Assembly (NCBI RefSeq): GCF_016086655.4
Contig: NC_052136.2
Coordinates: forward strand, 14,012,001 to 14,076,000
From: Lepeophtheirus salmonis
Taxonomy: Eukaryota; Arthropoda; Copepoda; Siphonostomatoida; Caligidae
Reading direction: 5' to 3'
DNA: 64,000 bases
Below, piece by piece: positions 33,826-46,059 of the stretch. The notes under the pieces were generated by a model, which saw nothing but the letters and a program-made list of their open reading frames with translations, was not told the DNA's origin and did not search any database. The number at the start of each line of letters is the position of its first letter. Positions within the stretch are counted from its first letter, which is position 1. Position numbers and translations under genes: made by a program.

Positions 33826-34920
33826 TAAAAGGAAGAATATTGTGGACGTTCAAAAAGCTATAATCATGGAATTGGCTGACGCAGGACACAGCCCAGTGTA
33901 CATTAAGAAGATGCTTGGATATCCAAAGGCATAGTCTAAGACGTCTACAACCATTGAAAAGACGAGGTGGCATATATGAGAAAAGCCCACAAATCCCAAA
34001 ATGATAAAATACACACTCCCAGATTCCTCGTAGCCCTGAAACGATCCGTGAAGGCATCTCCTGGAGCTCCGATTAATGTTCTTGCTAAAAAGCGTCAAGT
34101 AAGCTATGCAATAGTCTCCAGAGCCATAAACACTGGCCTACAAAAGACATATCCTTACAAACAAAATTAAGGGCACCCGGGCTGCCCACGGAAGAAAATT
34201 CCAGAACGATTTGAAGTCCCATGGTAAACGAATCATCTTTTATTCGGATGAGAAATAATAAACTATCGACAGATCCCAAAACATCCAGAACGACAGATGG
34301 TTGGCCACAGAGAGAACTAATGGCTTCTATTCTTTAAAATCAAGTTTCCTTACCAGTACCATGACCCTTGGATTCATAATGCTGATTAAAGTAACACCTT
34401 TGTCATTCCTCAGCCCTCTCTATTTTCTAAGAGCCAAGAGAGATGGTGAGTGCCGATAGGTACTGTGAACTCAAGTTTTACCAAGTGATACCTTGGATGA
34501 AAGCTGAGGCCAATAATGTCGAGTTCCTGTTTCAATAAGACTCGTCTCCCTCTCACAAGGCCCCAAAACTTGTTGGAAGAACATAAAGTGTCATTTTGGT
34601 ACCCACAGGCCCATCAATACGAAACCCATAGATGACTTATTTTAGGGGAGTTAGAGAAGAAGGTGGATACCAATTCACCCAACAGCATAGACTCCTTGCA
34701 GGCTCCATCATCAAGTACTGAGACAAAGTCTCCTCCGTGGGCGTGGTCAGGGCCTGCAAATCCTTTAAGCCTCGTATCGAGTGAATGGTAGGCGAAGATG
34801 GTGGAAACATTTAATTATCTTATTGCTTTATATTATTAGAAATTTAAATACAATTTCAAACCTCTACTTACTTCGCCTTTTTAATCAGGATGCAGTTACA
34901 GGTGGTCCAGATTTCTATGA
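33826..34920 (+). mobile_element. Tc1/mariner-type transposon relic
   Basis: Plus-strand frames together read as a decayed transposase. The start includes ELADAGHSPVYIKKMLGYPKA (HTH). A KSHGKRIIFYSDEK strand with the first catalytic Asp lies near 34215-34250, then QNDRWLATER, and later FQ-stop-DSSPSHKAPK near 34530 (second Asp). Many stops and frame changes follow. GC content is higher than in the flanks. The right end is near CAGGTGGTCCAGATTTC at 34898, but no clean terminal repeat pair was found. It is related to, but not the same family as, the element at 7.1-8.0 kb. Confidence 0.7.
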
Positions 34921-34949
34921 ACGACCCTCTGTATATGTACGAACCCGAA

Positions 34950-35115
34950 TTGCATATTTGCGTGTACTAATAAAAGACAAAGAGTAACACTGAGGGTTTG
35001 TAGCGGAGTTACAACTGTAAGCCCTTGTTGAACACATCTTAGAAATAAGGATATACATTGGAGTCATTCCTTTCTATGTATTTGTTTATTTCCATCTCCT
35101 GATTGCTTTATTATG
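34950..35115 (+). repeat. R1 MITE-like copy, 5' half
   Basis: GTGTACTAATAAAAGACAAAGAGTAACACTGAGGGTTTGTAGC (read as successive family words), AAGCCCTTGTTGAACAC and TATACATTGGAGTCATTCC match the central R1 core. It begins directly after the Tc1 relic. Confidence 0.55.
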
Positions 35116-35119
35116 GATG

Positions 35120-37050
35120 TTCTCTCTTTAAAAATTAAATAATTATGATAACAGCTTTAGTAAATAAATAACTCTCTTCAGATTACCAAAGTGAAAAAAA
35201 TATCACACATGTTTAGGTCATGTTTTGTACAACTATAATGTAAATATATGGTTCCTCAAAATTGAAATCTTGAGGGGAAGAAAAACGTAAAACAAGGAAA
35301 TTATCTCAATCCTGTTTTGCTATTTTGTCTAATAGTTTTGAAAATAGCGGAACATATTACAATATAATTGCTCATCAAAACCTCATCTGAAAGTAAAACA
35401 AAGACGATACACAATCCACAACCAAATAAATTCAATGAGTGTTAGTTAAAATTAATAATAGCTAATAAGCGGAAAGTAACATATAATTATAACTAAAAAA
35501 AATAATTATCTCTTCGTTGCCATCAAGATTTTCCCCCTAATCTATTTTCCTTGAGTGATGATAAGGAATCTAACCCCAAAATTACTTCAAAATGTTTTTA
35601 TTACCACAATGATTATATCTATCAAGGCTTTCTAAAAAAGTTAAATCAGTATTTGTGCTTCCAGATTCTAACGCTGACTTCCAGAGAGGATTTTACATGG
35701 TTGGAATAAATAGAAATGTACAAGAGAGTAGCACAGTTAGTTTTGGCTTAAAATTTTTGACCACTTTGACATTTTTATAACTTTTGTTAAAAACTTATAA
35801 AGAAATTCGGTAAAAATTGGTCTCATACAAAAAAAAATCCGACTTCATCAATCTCATTTAAAACTGAATTGTTTAAGACGTCATATGAGTTTTCAAATTA
35901 TGATAATTGGTAAAAACTAAAATGACATCATACACAGTTTAAAGTCTTTCATAGGAGTACAAATAGCATAATTGGGTAGAGGAGAGCTGGTTGTCACATT
36001 GGTAAGTTATCACAAACTCCATATTGAGGAAATAGGGACTGTTTAACGTCCAGGACGACTTGTCTACAGATGCAAATTTATTGCTGAAAAACTAAATAGG
36101 TTTTAAACTATAGCTAAAATGTAAAAAAACTCAAGCTGAAAGGAAAGTTTATACCACAAAAAATCATGCCACGGAGTAAAATGAATTTTTTTATAGAAAT
36201 TTGATTTCCTCTTAGTCTTTAGAATTTGAGTTCATCTCAGGTTTTCAATTGATAAGGGCGTCCAAGGGACTATTTTTGTACATCAAACAACCCTTATAAG
36301 GCCGTTTTGGGAACTATAGCGTAAAATATAACTTTTTCCTCAATATTTGAAAATTATCCATTTAAATTATCATATTTTAAGGTTGTATATATTTTTAGTA
36401 TGAGTTTTATAACTAAGATATGACGTATTACTCAATTTTTGTAGTTGTAGAAGTACTTTTTAGTTTTTCAAGGTTTACCAAATGTATCTAGACTCTTTCT
36501 TAAATAAAGATAATAAAAACATCAACATCAGTTTATCTCAGAAGTAATGAATTCCGTCATAGTTTGAGATGGAAAAATCGTCCACCATCTGAAAATCATT
36601 AAATTCCGGTCTTTGGTTTAAGACTGCGGGGTCTTGACAGAAATATCGGTTCAAATTCGTCTAAAAAATTACATAATGCCGAATAGGGGAAAAAATGATC
36701 ATGAACCAAATAGTACTGAGTAGATTTTGGACCTGAGGAAAATAATTACTTAATAATTAAGATCCAATAAAAGCAGTTTCCCTATTTTAAAAGGTTTTGG
36801 AACCTCAAATGCCCAACATTGTAGTAGCCATATTTATATATAAAGAAATGCTCTAATGGTAGCAATGGGGTTTTATGCTACGAAATTTTGTGACAGAAGC
36901 TTTAAAGATATACAATTTACATATACAACTGTAGATACATACATATAAACCTAGGACAAGGACTACTTGGAGATAAATTTGAGAGTATTTATATTTTATT
37001 TATTTGTGGAACGATGATTATTACTAAATCAGACAAGCATTTCCACTGTC
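35120..37050. other. Intergenic, no gene seen
   Basis: AT-rich sequence without a frame above chance. I see no RNA gene or terminal repeats. Confidence 0.5.
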
Positions 37051-37059
37051 ATATAAATT

Positions 37060-37620
37060 AAATCATAATCGAACGAGACTCCATTTTGAGGGCTCAAAGT
37101 TGATATTTTAATAATCAAAAATGACAAATTTCCAATAAATATTTATAAAGCAAATGCCTTTAAGAATAATATTTAAACTTTATATCTGCATTGAATACTA
37201 CTTGATGCAAATGATGAACACTGATATTTGAATTAAATATAAGTAGTATATACTAAAAATGGCTAAATTTTTACTTTTTACTTTCTTTTTTTTTTTGATC
37301 GATGAAGGACGAGAAAATTATGATAATTTGAGAAAAGTATATTATTATTTCCATTGTAAAAGTAAATTTTTGATATACAATACGGAACTAAAGTTATAAA
37401 ACGACGTAAGAACATTTTTAATATATAATAAAACTTTTTTTATGTCCTTTCATTTGTTTTTCCCATTTTGACATCCATTCTCTCACTACTTTCCTTAGTA
37501 TTAATTAAAAAAAAGGTTTTTTTAATGTTATAAAACTTGGTTGTTTAGGCTCTCAAAATGGCTGCCATTAACATTGTTAACGTCACGTGAAAGCGCTCTA
37601 TTTTTGTATAATTAAATACC
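37060..37620 (+). repeat. Dispersed repeat family R4, copy 2
   Basis: It aligns along its length with 19890-20490: TGAGGGCTCAAAGTTGAT, GAATACTACTTGATGCAAATG, TGATCGATGAAGGACGAGAAAA, GATAATTTGAGAAAAGTAT, TTTTGACATCCATT, TTATAAAACTTGGTTGTTTAG and AAATGGCTGCCAT. Confidence 0.65.
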
Positions 37621-37974
37621 ATAAGGACAGCAGTGGAACAAAACGATGAGCCTTTGTGAATAAAACTTCAAAATGAAAAAATATATTTACAGTAAATTTA
37701 AAACAATTATTTCGGAAGACAAGAAATTGAATTTTTTTTAAATTTCAAAATCCGCCTTCTTGAAGCTAAGATATTGAAACAAAATAATATATATGTATTT
37801 ATTTATTATTTTGTATATAGCTTGTTTACTTATTCCTTTATTGCTACGGCCATAGAGGAATAAATTATTATAAATACCCAAGTATTCGGAAATTTAACAT
37901 TAAGAATCATGAATGAAAATAATCAAATATTCAAATAATATGAAATGCCGGTATGTTAATATAAACAAAGCAAA

Positions 37975-38260
37975 AAATTAAGGTGGTCACCATCATAATT
38001 TGAAGAATGTTCGGGAGGAAAGCAGATTAGCTGTCATGATGTTTCATTAAATTAGCTGTGAGCAGCTATAAGATGAAGGAAGTAAACACAAACCCCACTC
38101 CGTGTCTAGTAAAGAATGATTCCCATATTGATCTTTAATTTCTACTCCAAGTTCTGCAAAGATACGCTCCCATTACTCCACAACAAATCCTCTGAGTTAC
38201 TCTACGTATTTCAGGCAATAGTTAATATTTTAAACTTATTGCCCTCCCTTTAAGAATAAA
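37975..38260 (-). repeat. R1 MITE-like copy, minus
   Basis: GGTGGTCACCATCATAATTTG, AGCTGTCATGATGTTTCATT, AAATTAGCTGTGAGCAGCT, TTTCTACTCCAAG and CAACAAATCCTCTGAGTTAC are the complement of R1. It forms a divergent pair with the plus copy at 38400. Confidence 0.6.
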
Positions 38261-38399
38261 AGAATAATGATCACAGCTTTGGTAATTACAAAAAGAGAAC
38301 AATCTTCAAATTTAATATATTTTTAACCGTTTGAAAATAATATGATAATGGAAGAAGGCCTCACTTTTATTGGCTACTTTCTGAATATATGTTGTTTAT

Positions 38400-38730
38400 T
38401 TTTATTTTCTAAAGCTGTTTTCATTATTATTTCACTCTTAACGAGAGAACATATTATACGTATAAACTATAAAGTTTAAGCACGAATATGTGTTTGCTCA
38501 TGAATGCTGAGAAGTTATAATTGTGAGTCCTTGTTGGATCCAGATCGACATCAAAGTATTTCCTACCTGTATCATTGCTATATACGAATTGGGTTTTGTT
38601 TTTATTTCCTTCATCACATAGCTGCTTGTAGCCAATTTCATGAAAGGTCATGACAAATACCTGTTGTCCTTCAATGTATTTTCAAATTGACAGGGTGATC
38701 ACAGTGAATTATTTGTTAACTTTTTTTTTT
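38400..38730 (+). repeat. R1 MITE-like copy, plus
   Basis: TTTTCTAAAGCTGTTTTCATT, TTTGCTCATGAATGC, AAGTTATAATTGTGAGTCCTTG, CAGATCGACATCAAAG, CATCACATAGCTGCTTGTAG and AATTGACAGGGTGATCAC. It lacks the AACCCTGAGGATT segment, an internal deletion. Confidence 0.6.
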
Positions 38731-39480
38731 AACATATTGGTGGATCCACAAATTCTCCTCGCCACAGCGCTCTCGCTATATACCATTATTTTCTAGTTTC
38801 ACAGGTAATTCACAATGGCTAGAGTTTGTGGCTTTATCGAGAAATACCATTACAATTCAGGATATTTGCGATACTCAATGTTTAGTTACGGAAATTTTCT
38901 TCCCACTTAGAAGAGCACCATTAAATTATTTGCCACCTGTACCACGGCACTTGTTAATGAATTTTTTGTCTCAAACAGAAGAAAAAGCTATGTGATTATT
39001 TTCTGGAGTTACTAAGTTTACCTTCTGAATGGACAAACAGAATTATGGGTTTCAATCTCGAACATAAAGAATGGGAAAAAATTTACCGCCCAATTTCAAA
39101 TTTCATCAGGCTGCATTTATTTTAACACTCCATGTAAAAGATTGTGGTAATTGTTTAATTCGAAAATTTAGGCTTTTTTTCGGTTCTCAGAGTTTATCAA
39201 ACTGAATGTCCCAAAGATTACAGAAAAATTTGTCACCTTTTTATTGTTATTTTATAGTTACTATTCAATTTAAAAGCCATACATTTGAAGCTTTCTTTTT
39301 AATGATTACAAGAAAGTATCAACATATTTAAGTCGAGTAATTTTATGAATCCTAATATTTATCAAATATATTTTCATGGGCAATACTTTTTCTCTAGAGA
39401 CCTAATTATAAACTAAAATTGGTATCTATAAATGTTATGTATAAAATCTCTCTAGAATTAATCAAGTTAAACAAAATAAA
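38731..39480. other. Intergenic, coding-like debris
   Basis: Positions 38815-39200 read in places as plausible protein in changing plus-strand frames (MARVCGFIEKYHYNSGYLRY, then RRAPLNYLPPVPRHLLMNF). There are frequent breaks and no family I can name. Probably transposon remains. Confidence 0.3.
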
Positions 39481-39514
39481 ATGATTGTCTATTGAGATTC
39501 AATGGCCAATACGA

Positions 39515-40195
39515 AAAAATCAATTGTTTGGATTAAATATGTTGAAGCTCTATGTACCTGTTCAGGTTTTCAGCGACACACCTCCATCCCAAGATATCTC
39601 ACTCTATAATTTTCAAGATATGTTTTTATTAGAGTCGAATAAAACTTTCATTACAAAAGGAGAACAAGTCCCTGCAAAAAAAAAAAACCGAAAAAGGTTC
39701 ACTCGAGAAATCTTTTAAAATCATTAAAATCACTCAACGTTTTTTAATGTAATATAAATCAAATGTGATTTGTATTATTTATTTCATATTTTTTACGAAG
39801 ATTTGGTATAATTTAATACAAGTCGATGTTCCTTACCAACACTTCAGGAACAAAAGAAAAAAGGAATAATCAGAAAATAAATCAACTCACGGCATGTTAT
39901 ATTTCCAGTCTATTATTATTTAAATATTATAAACATAAAATATATAAATTTATAAAAAGATATAGGTTTGTATACAATATTTTATTATTATATACTGTAA
40001 GTTTTCAAATCTATTGTGGGACACACCTAACGAAATATACACATTATTATTTTCTTGGTTTTATAAATATGTACAATGTATTCACTGCATGAATCATCAT
40101 CAAATATATTTATTATTTTGTTCGGCAAAATGTCCGTCCTGCAGTGTGATCATTCGACGAACTGTTCGTCCGGCAAAGTGTCATAGAAGAAAATT
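39515..40195 (+). repeat. Dispersed repeat family R5, copy 1
   Basis: CAATTGTTTGGATTAAATATG, CTATGTACCTG and ATATGTTTTTATTAGAGTCGA (39520-39645), then TGAATCATCATCAAATATAT and GGCAAAGTGTCATAGAAG (40090-40190), match a collapsed copy at 58738-58935 inside the TSEN54 intron. The part at 40116-40180 contains three GGCAAA-GTCC-like units in both orientations. The 77-codon frame at 39485 lies on it and is not conserved in the other copy, so it is not called a gene. Confidence 0.5.
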
Positions 40196-40359
40196 TAAAT
40201 ATTTAATCTTGTTCAACAGTGTATCATGAAGAAATTAATTAAGATTAAATTCTTATATTTAAATAAAAATAAAGGTTGGGTGATACCAGTTTACTATTCT
40301 GTGCACTGGTATTCCGTTTATAAATGATACATGATGAAAATCGTATAAATTGACAATTT

Positions 40360-40725
40360 CAATAATGTTTTGGAGGATATCAGCTACGATCAGCTGTTAC
40401 AAGGGAGGAAGGAAATGAACAAGGGCATTGGCAAGAATTACTCCGATGTCTATCCCCAATGCTACTTTGGGTCCAACAAAGACTTACAATTACAAATCTG
40501 TAACAAATCCTCAAGATTACTATTTTGCTTTTAAGAGCACACACGAATGTTCTTTCACCTATTAAATATAATTGAAGGAGTAGTAGAAAAGGGGGTTCAC
40601 TACTCAGGATATAAACAAATGATGATGACTGCTGAGAAATAGAGAAATTGATTATTCAGATTACCAATTCCCCCAAAAAAATAAAAAAACGGGCCAGCTA
40701 AAAAATACACACGATTTAAAGCAAC
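40360..40725 (-). repeat. R1 MITE-like copy, near full length
   Basis: The minus-strand copy has GATCAGCTGTTACAAGGGAGG, CTCCGATGTCTATCCCCAAT, CCAACAAAGACTTACAATTA, AACAAATCCTCAAGATTAC, TTAAGAGCACACACGAATGTT and the 5' end GGGCCAGCTAAAAAATACAC, then ACGATTTA. The last element is the inverted counterpart of the 3' end seen at 21.33 kb (GTACACACGATTTTCATCAC). Confidence 0.65.
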
Positions 40726-41033
40726 TCTACCAGGGTATCTACCTCAATGTATTGATGTAAAACGGTGCTTACATGACGTTCAGACTCGACGATTTCCATT
40801 ATTTAGTCCACATTTTCGACAATTGGCCTTCCAGAGCGTGGTGCATCTTTGGCATCAAAATTTACAGGCACAGAATCGACGATACCAAAATTGCGCGTGA
40901 TGGGCTGTTACAGTATCAGGACCGTAAAAATCCAAAGATAAACAATAAAACATGTCGTATTTTCTCTTAGCTGCTGTCCATCTTTGAAGCGCCCTCAAAC
41001 AAACAATACTGACTCAAACAATCACCAAACTGT

Positions 41034-41041
41034 GTTACAAC
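41034..41041 (+). repeat. 8-bp target site duplication, left
   Basis: GTTACAAC immediately outside the left inverted repeat. An identical copy flanks the right end at 42691-42698. Eight bp is the duplication length known for P-superfamily transposons. Confidence 0.85.
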
Positions 41042-41122
41042 CCCCGACTTATATAATAACTGGATGCAACCCTATATAATAATGAGAAGACTCTCCCTTC
41101 AGCTGTCGGCAGCCATTTTATG
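41042..41122 (+). repeat. P-type left terminal inverted repeat
   Basis: An 81-bp arm, about 80 percent identical by eye to the reverse complement of 42609-42690. It contains two TATATAATAA words 25 bp apart, candidates for transposase or subterminal binding sites. Confidence 0.85.
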
Positions 41123-41154
41123 CATTCCTAAGTTATTCATAGCTAAGCTTTAAA

Positions 41155-42251
41155 GTGAAATTGCAAATCATGTCTTTTGTTGCGTTTGGGTGCAAGAATA
41201 AATGTATTGCTCAGAGTGAATTTTCATTTCATCGATTTCCAAAGGATTCAGAGAGGTACCAGCAATGGGTAAAGAACCTCAAGTTGAAGAACTTTACTCC
41301 AAAGGAGCATTCAAGGATTTTTTTCCAAACATTTTAATTATGAGTGTGTGAAAAGAACTTTGGACGTTATAAGGTTAAGAGAAAACGCTGTGCCTACGAT
41401 ATTCAAAGCGTTTCCTCCTCCTCTTCAAGAATATGTAGCTAGAACCAATTTAAAGCGCAAGTCTCCCATGGAGAGACATTCCTTATCTCCTGATATTAGG
41501 TTCCTGAAAGCTCAAAATAATGTAGAGTTGGATCATTCATACTGTCTTTCATCAGCTCAAAACATCAAGAAGAAACTCCAATGACAAGGAGATATGATTT
41601 CCTATCGTTCATCGAGATCACAAAGTCCAGATAGAAAAAAAATAAGTTTGGTAAGAAGTTATCAACCTTAGTTGACGTAGTCAATGAATTGAAGTACAAG
41701 AGATGGATGTCAGAAGAAGCAATATCTATTCTTGAAACAATGTCAGACGTACCTAAAAATCTTTTGAAGAGGAGAAAACTAGGAAATAATGGAAGGGGAA
41801 GTCGTAGCAGTTACTCACCTGAGCTTTGAGCGTTCACTTTGACATTGTCATTTTACTCCACTAAAGCCTATAATTATATAAGGATGATAAGAAGTATGGC
41901 CTAGAGGGGAAAAATTTACTAATTAGTGACCATGACTACTTCGATGTGCCTCCTTTCGGTCCAAGCCTTTCTCAATTTAAAGAATGTGTTGTTGCTTATA
42001 AAGGTGGATATGTTATCAAATCAGTCTCCAAGCATTTAGTATGTCCTGAGTGCTTGGAATCTCTTTACAGCTATGTAACGGACAGTCGTAATTATTCTTT
42101 GAAAGCAAGAAAATCCAATGGTGGTCTTTTGCTTCCATCAAAAGAAGTAATAGAAATATGCAAAGAAACAGAGAAATGCCTTTTGAGACTAAAAATGCAA
42201 GGAATTCTAAAAAACAAGGCAACGTTCATTCAAAACGCTATAACCAGCTGA
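41155..42251 (+). pseudogene. THAP9/P-element-like transposase, broken
   Basis: The N-terminus is a THAP zinc finger: MSFVAFGCKNKC then FHRFPKDSERYQQWVKNLKL. The frame breaks in a poly-T run near 41320, exactly where the Cys of the C2CH set should be. The sequence resumes in another frame with KHFNYECVKRTLDVIRL, which supplies the His. Stops and shifts continue at about 41583 and 41637. SPEL-stop-AFTLTLSFYSTKAYNYIR near 41815-41880 matches the P-type segment after the THAP linker. The sequence then jumps to the C-terminal domain (41946-42251: ECVVAYKGGYVIKSV, CPECLESLYSYV, SNGGLLLPSKEVIEICKETEKC). The RNase H-like core and GTP-binding insertion are missing. It is clearly dead. Confidence 0.85.
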
Positions 42252-42608
42252 GTATTACAAAAATCGTAATAACAAGTCATAGATATTTAAGGATCTTGCA
42301 CCGCACACTTTCGAATGTTCACCTTTAAATGACCACGTTCTAAAATAACAAAACAACATTATATTAGTTTACTCTAAAATTCGATTGTATCATGAAGTAA
42401 ACAACATCTCGAAACAACTCAAACAGATCTTATCCGGAAGTCCCTTTCCTTTTTAAGAATCAGTGATTCAAAAGCTTTAAATATCCTCTATAAAAGTCAT
42501 TAAAACAAAATTAGAATTATACTTAATAAAAACACTTATGATCAAAATGAAGTTTATATAGAATCTTTTCTAAATAGATATATTAATATACATAGATATA
42601 GATGTATA

Positions 42609-42690
42609 CATAAAATGGCTACCGACAGCCGAAGGGCGAGTCTCCTTTTTATTATATAGGTTGAGCATTCAGTTATTATATAGGTTGGTG
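42609..42690 (-). repeat. P-type right terminal inverted repeat
   Basis: The inverted counterpart of 41042-41122. It has the same order of motifs (CATAAAATGGCT, CCGACAGCCGAAGGGCGAG, two TTATTATATAGG words). Confidence 0.85.
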
Positions 42691-42698
42691 GTTACAAC
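42691..42698 (+). repeat. 8-bp target site duplication, right
   Basis: GTTACAAC, identical to 41034-41041. Confidence 0.85.
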
Positions 42699-45600
42699 TT
42701 ATTTTATTAAGAAATCCTATCTTTCTAACTTCATCTTGTGTAAACCAATCGCACTTATACAATGCGAGATACACATTACTATAGCCATATATTTGGAAAA
42801 ATATTGTATTTATTATTACTACACCAATGTATTCCAATAATTTGTTTACGCAGAATGGATTTTAAGTGGATAACATTTAAGAGAATGTAGATTATTACTA
42901 TTTTTGAAAAGTTCTTTTTTTTAAAAGAAAACTAATTATTTTTTATTTTTCTTCACTACGAATAATATCCATTATTGGTTTTTTATACTGATTTTCCAGA
43001 AAATATATCATTTGATTAATGATTTATTCCAAAATAGGTCATGAGCTATGGTTGCTAAGTCATTGTTATTGAACGCTCAAACGAGGCAGACCCAAGGAGA
43101 AAATAGACGCGTTTTCTTCAAAATTATGTTCTTGAGTTTGGTAAAAAGTATTAATCAATTTTATTTTGCTAATTTGTGGACTATATCACAAAAATTACAT
43201 TTATTCACTTTTGATAGTAATATTCCTGTTAAGGAAAGGCCAAGTCTTCTAATGGCATTTATTAATAAATTGTTTCATTATTCCATATAATTGAGAGTAG
43301 GCTTTATGAAGGGTAATTTTGTAGATTTTAATTTAGGTGGGGTTTTTTAGCTTCCAAATAGCTATTTAGGCATATTTTGACAACAAAATGTCATTGTCCT
43401 AAAAAAAAAAAAGGTGAGCAAGACCATTTTATACGATTGCGTACCTTTTTTTAGTTTTATCTATATCACAGCTTCTATAGCGGGTAAATACTTTATCATG
43501 AAAACTTTATCATACATTTATATATAACAAACCTATTTAAATAAGTATTACAGCTTTGATAATTTTTGTGGCTAATCCTCCCCCCTCCCCTCTAAAAATA
43601 TCAACAATATTGTATATATACAAGGTTTATTCGTGTGTAATCCCAATCTCCTAGAATTTTGATATTGACAATATTTGTCCGTCATTAACACTTTTTACAT
43701 CATTAATATTAAACATAGCCCACTTCCTATAATTCCCATCCACACTAACATTAATCAAATGATCTAAGCAGTGTGTCCCATCCGTCTTTCCATCCAAGTA
43801 GAGCTCTAAATAACACCGAAGTTAACCATAAATGTTCCGCATTATTGTCACAATGTAATTTTAAGAAAAGGTAATGGAGTCATCTTTTTCTTCATTGGCT
43901 TCAGGTTCTTCTGCAGCTAACTAACCATAATTTTTCAGATTACCCAGTATCTCATCCTTAGTCAGAAATATTATGGGTTCGATTGCTTCACATGGTGATA
44001 AGGTTGTATCTCATAGTGTCTTCGTTGACTTCATTCACCTTATACAGTACAGGTATATTCATCACATCTCACAGATGGGTGGGTCGCTCGTTGGTAGTGG
44101 AGCTCAAATTGTCTCAATTCTTTAGAAGCATTATGATTATTCACAATCAAAGTATTTACCTCTTGTCTTGAAGTTAATGATTGCATTTTTTTAAGCAAGA
44201 TATCAACCAAATCGTTGAATTGTTTATTCTTTTAGATACGTTTTTGTCCATTTAGTCTTTCTATAATCAAATGCCTTCATTAATGTCAAGGTACTATTCA
44301 GTTACTTCAGAGGTATAAGCATGAGGTCGTCTTTGCATCAACCTAAAATTAGCTAGGTATTTCTCACAGTTCAGTTTATTGGTTGACAGATGTTCCCGTT
44401 GCTTATCTGACAATTTATGAGTATGTGTAGCTCTTACATTATCATCTCTGTCTCCAAGTATTCCCTGCTACACTGTTGCCTCATCCCTTTTGCTCCATCT
44501 TTGTACATTGTATTCTTTAAGTGTTTCCATTGTACCTTCCTGTAAAATCTTTTAACCATTTTGGAAGATATTTCCGCAGTTCTGTTTGATTTGCAATTTT
44601 AACACATTTAAGGAATGGTATTGTAATGTTGTATGTGAAAATGGCGAGAGTCTCAAATGCTGATGTTATGAAATCGTTCTCCAGTTATATTCTGCGTGCA
44701 TGAAAAAGAAGATTGTTTAAATTTGTCTTCCAGCAGCTCTTTGAAATATGGGAGGCAGTCATGTACAGCTCCAGACTGGTAACCAAGTAGAGTGAATCGC
44801 TTTTCTTTGTAGAAAATTAAAAAAAGTTTTTAGATAGCGTATTTACCCATAATAAAATCTGAGATACAAATAATACTGTATCACGAGTAAAAAAAAAAAA
44901 GGACGTGGTCGCGTAAAATCGGCTTCTAACCGTACTTAGAGGTAAATCCCATTTTTTTGTCATAATATGTCTAGAAGCTGAAAAACCCAGCCTAAAATAA
45001 AATTTTCCCTCATACAGCCCACTCATTATATATTGACTTTTATAAGAAAAATAATATTCCTTTGTATTCTTAAAATGACTAATTTTTAGAATGACATTTT
45101 CTAGTTTTTCTCAAATTACCTTTTTTTGGAAAATAAAATTTCTAAAGTATTTTTTCAATCGAGCGCGAGGCCTATTAGAAGTGCGGGACCAATTCTGCCA
45201 CAGTGGCCTTATGCCGTCTCTGTGTTGACTCAATAATTGGGTATATTGAAGTAAGAACTTAATCTGTCGGTGTTGGATTGATAACAGTTCTAGAAAATCG
45301 ATCATGGAATATTCAATATAACCAAGAAATTCTAGTTATTTGAGTATATGATTCTAAGAATAGAATTTGATGATCCACGTCATCCATCAATTCAATTTAA
45401 ATCTTTAAAGCTCCGGCCGTGTATTGAAATATTGAAACGATGAAAATAAATATCTGAAAAGTTAGGGAAAGAAATCATCTATCCCTGAATCCATTGAATA
45501 AGCAAGATGTAATAGTTTTAATTGAAATTGGTTTATTAGTATAGGTGGGCATTCGCCAGGGGTGGGGAATTTTCCAGGATTCCTACAAATGTATCCTTCC

Positions 45601-46050
45601 CGCCTTTTCAATGTTGCAAATTTCGATCTAATTCTTTAAGATTATTCTTTTATTAATTAAAACATCAGTCCTAAAGAACCCCATAGAAAATAATTAAGGG
45701 ATTTTGATAACAATCGTCTAAGCCTGATTTTGTATTTACAGATCACATATATATATATATAGTATAGTTAAAGAATTGTTATTTTGATTTTATTTGAGTG
45801 ATTTCTGTAATATTTTATTAAATAAATTAAGTATGACATACGTCATTTCTTCGGATTTCTCTTGAAAAGATGTGACGTACTTATTGTAATACAGAAGGAA
45901 TACTTTTCAAGATAAAATATCTAGATGCTTTAAAAAAAATATTGTTAGGTATATTACTAAATTTTTAGATACTAAATAGAAAAATTCACGCTATTTGGTT
46001 ATGGGGTTTTGGTTTGACATTAAATTAAATGCGGATAATACACTGGAATG
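42699..46050. other. Intergenic with coding-like debris
   Basis: No intact gene. On the minus strand at about 44780-44280 scattered frames give plausible protein (GYQSGAVHDCLPYFKELLEDKF, and, in another frame, IPFLKCVKIANQTELRKYLPKWLKDFTGRYNGNT read in pieces). These look like remains of a transposon or retro-copied gene I cannot name. The 80-codon plus frame at 43048 has no recognised domain. A TA run lies at 45748. Confidence 0.4.
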
Positions 46051-46059
46051 GTAAAGGTT

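Larger units (their letters stand above)
41042..42690 (+). mobile_element. P-element-type transposon, internally deleted
   Basis: A 1649-bp unit bounded by inverted repeats of about 81 bp (41042-41122 and 42609-42690) and an exact 8-bp target duplication GTTACAAC. The ends begin CCCCGACTTATATAATAAC on the left and CACCAACCTATATAATAAC on the right, read inwards. Each arm has two TATATAATAA units, and the arms finish in CTGTCGG.AGCCATTTTATG. The inside carries a broken THAP9/P-type transposase that lacks the central catalytic part. The element is therefore non-autonomous, but its ends look recent, because the duplication is exact. Confidence 0.9.
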
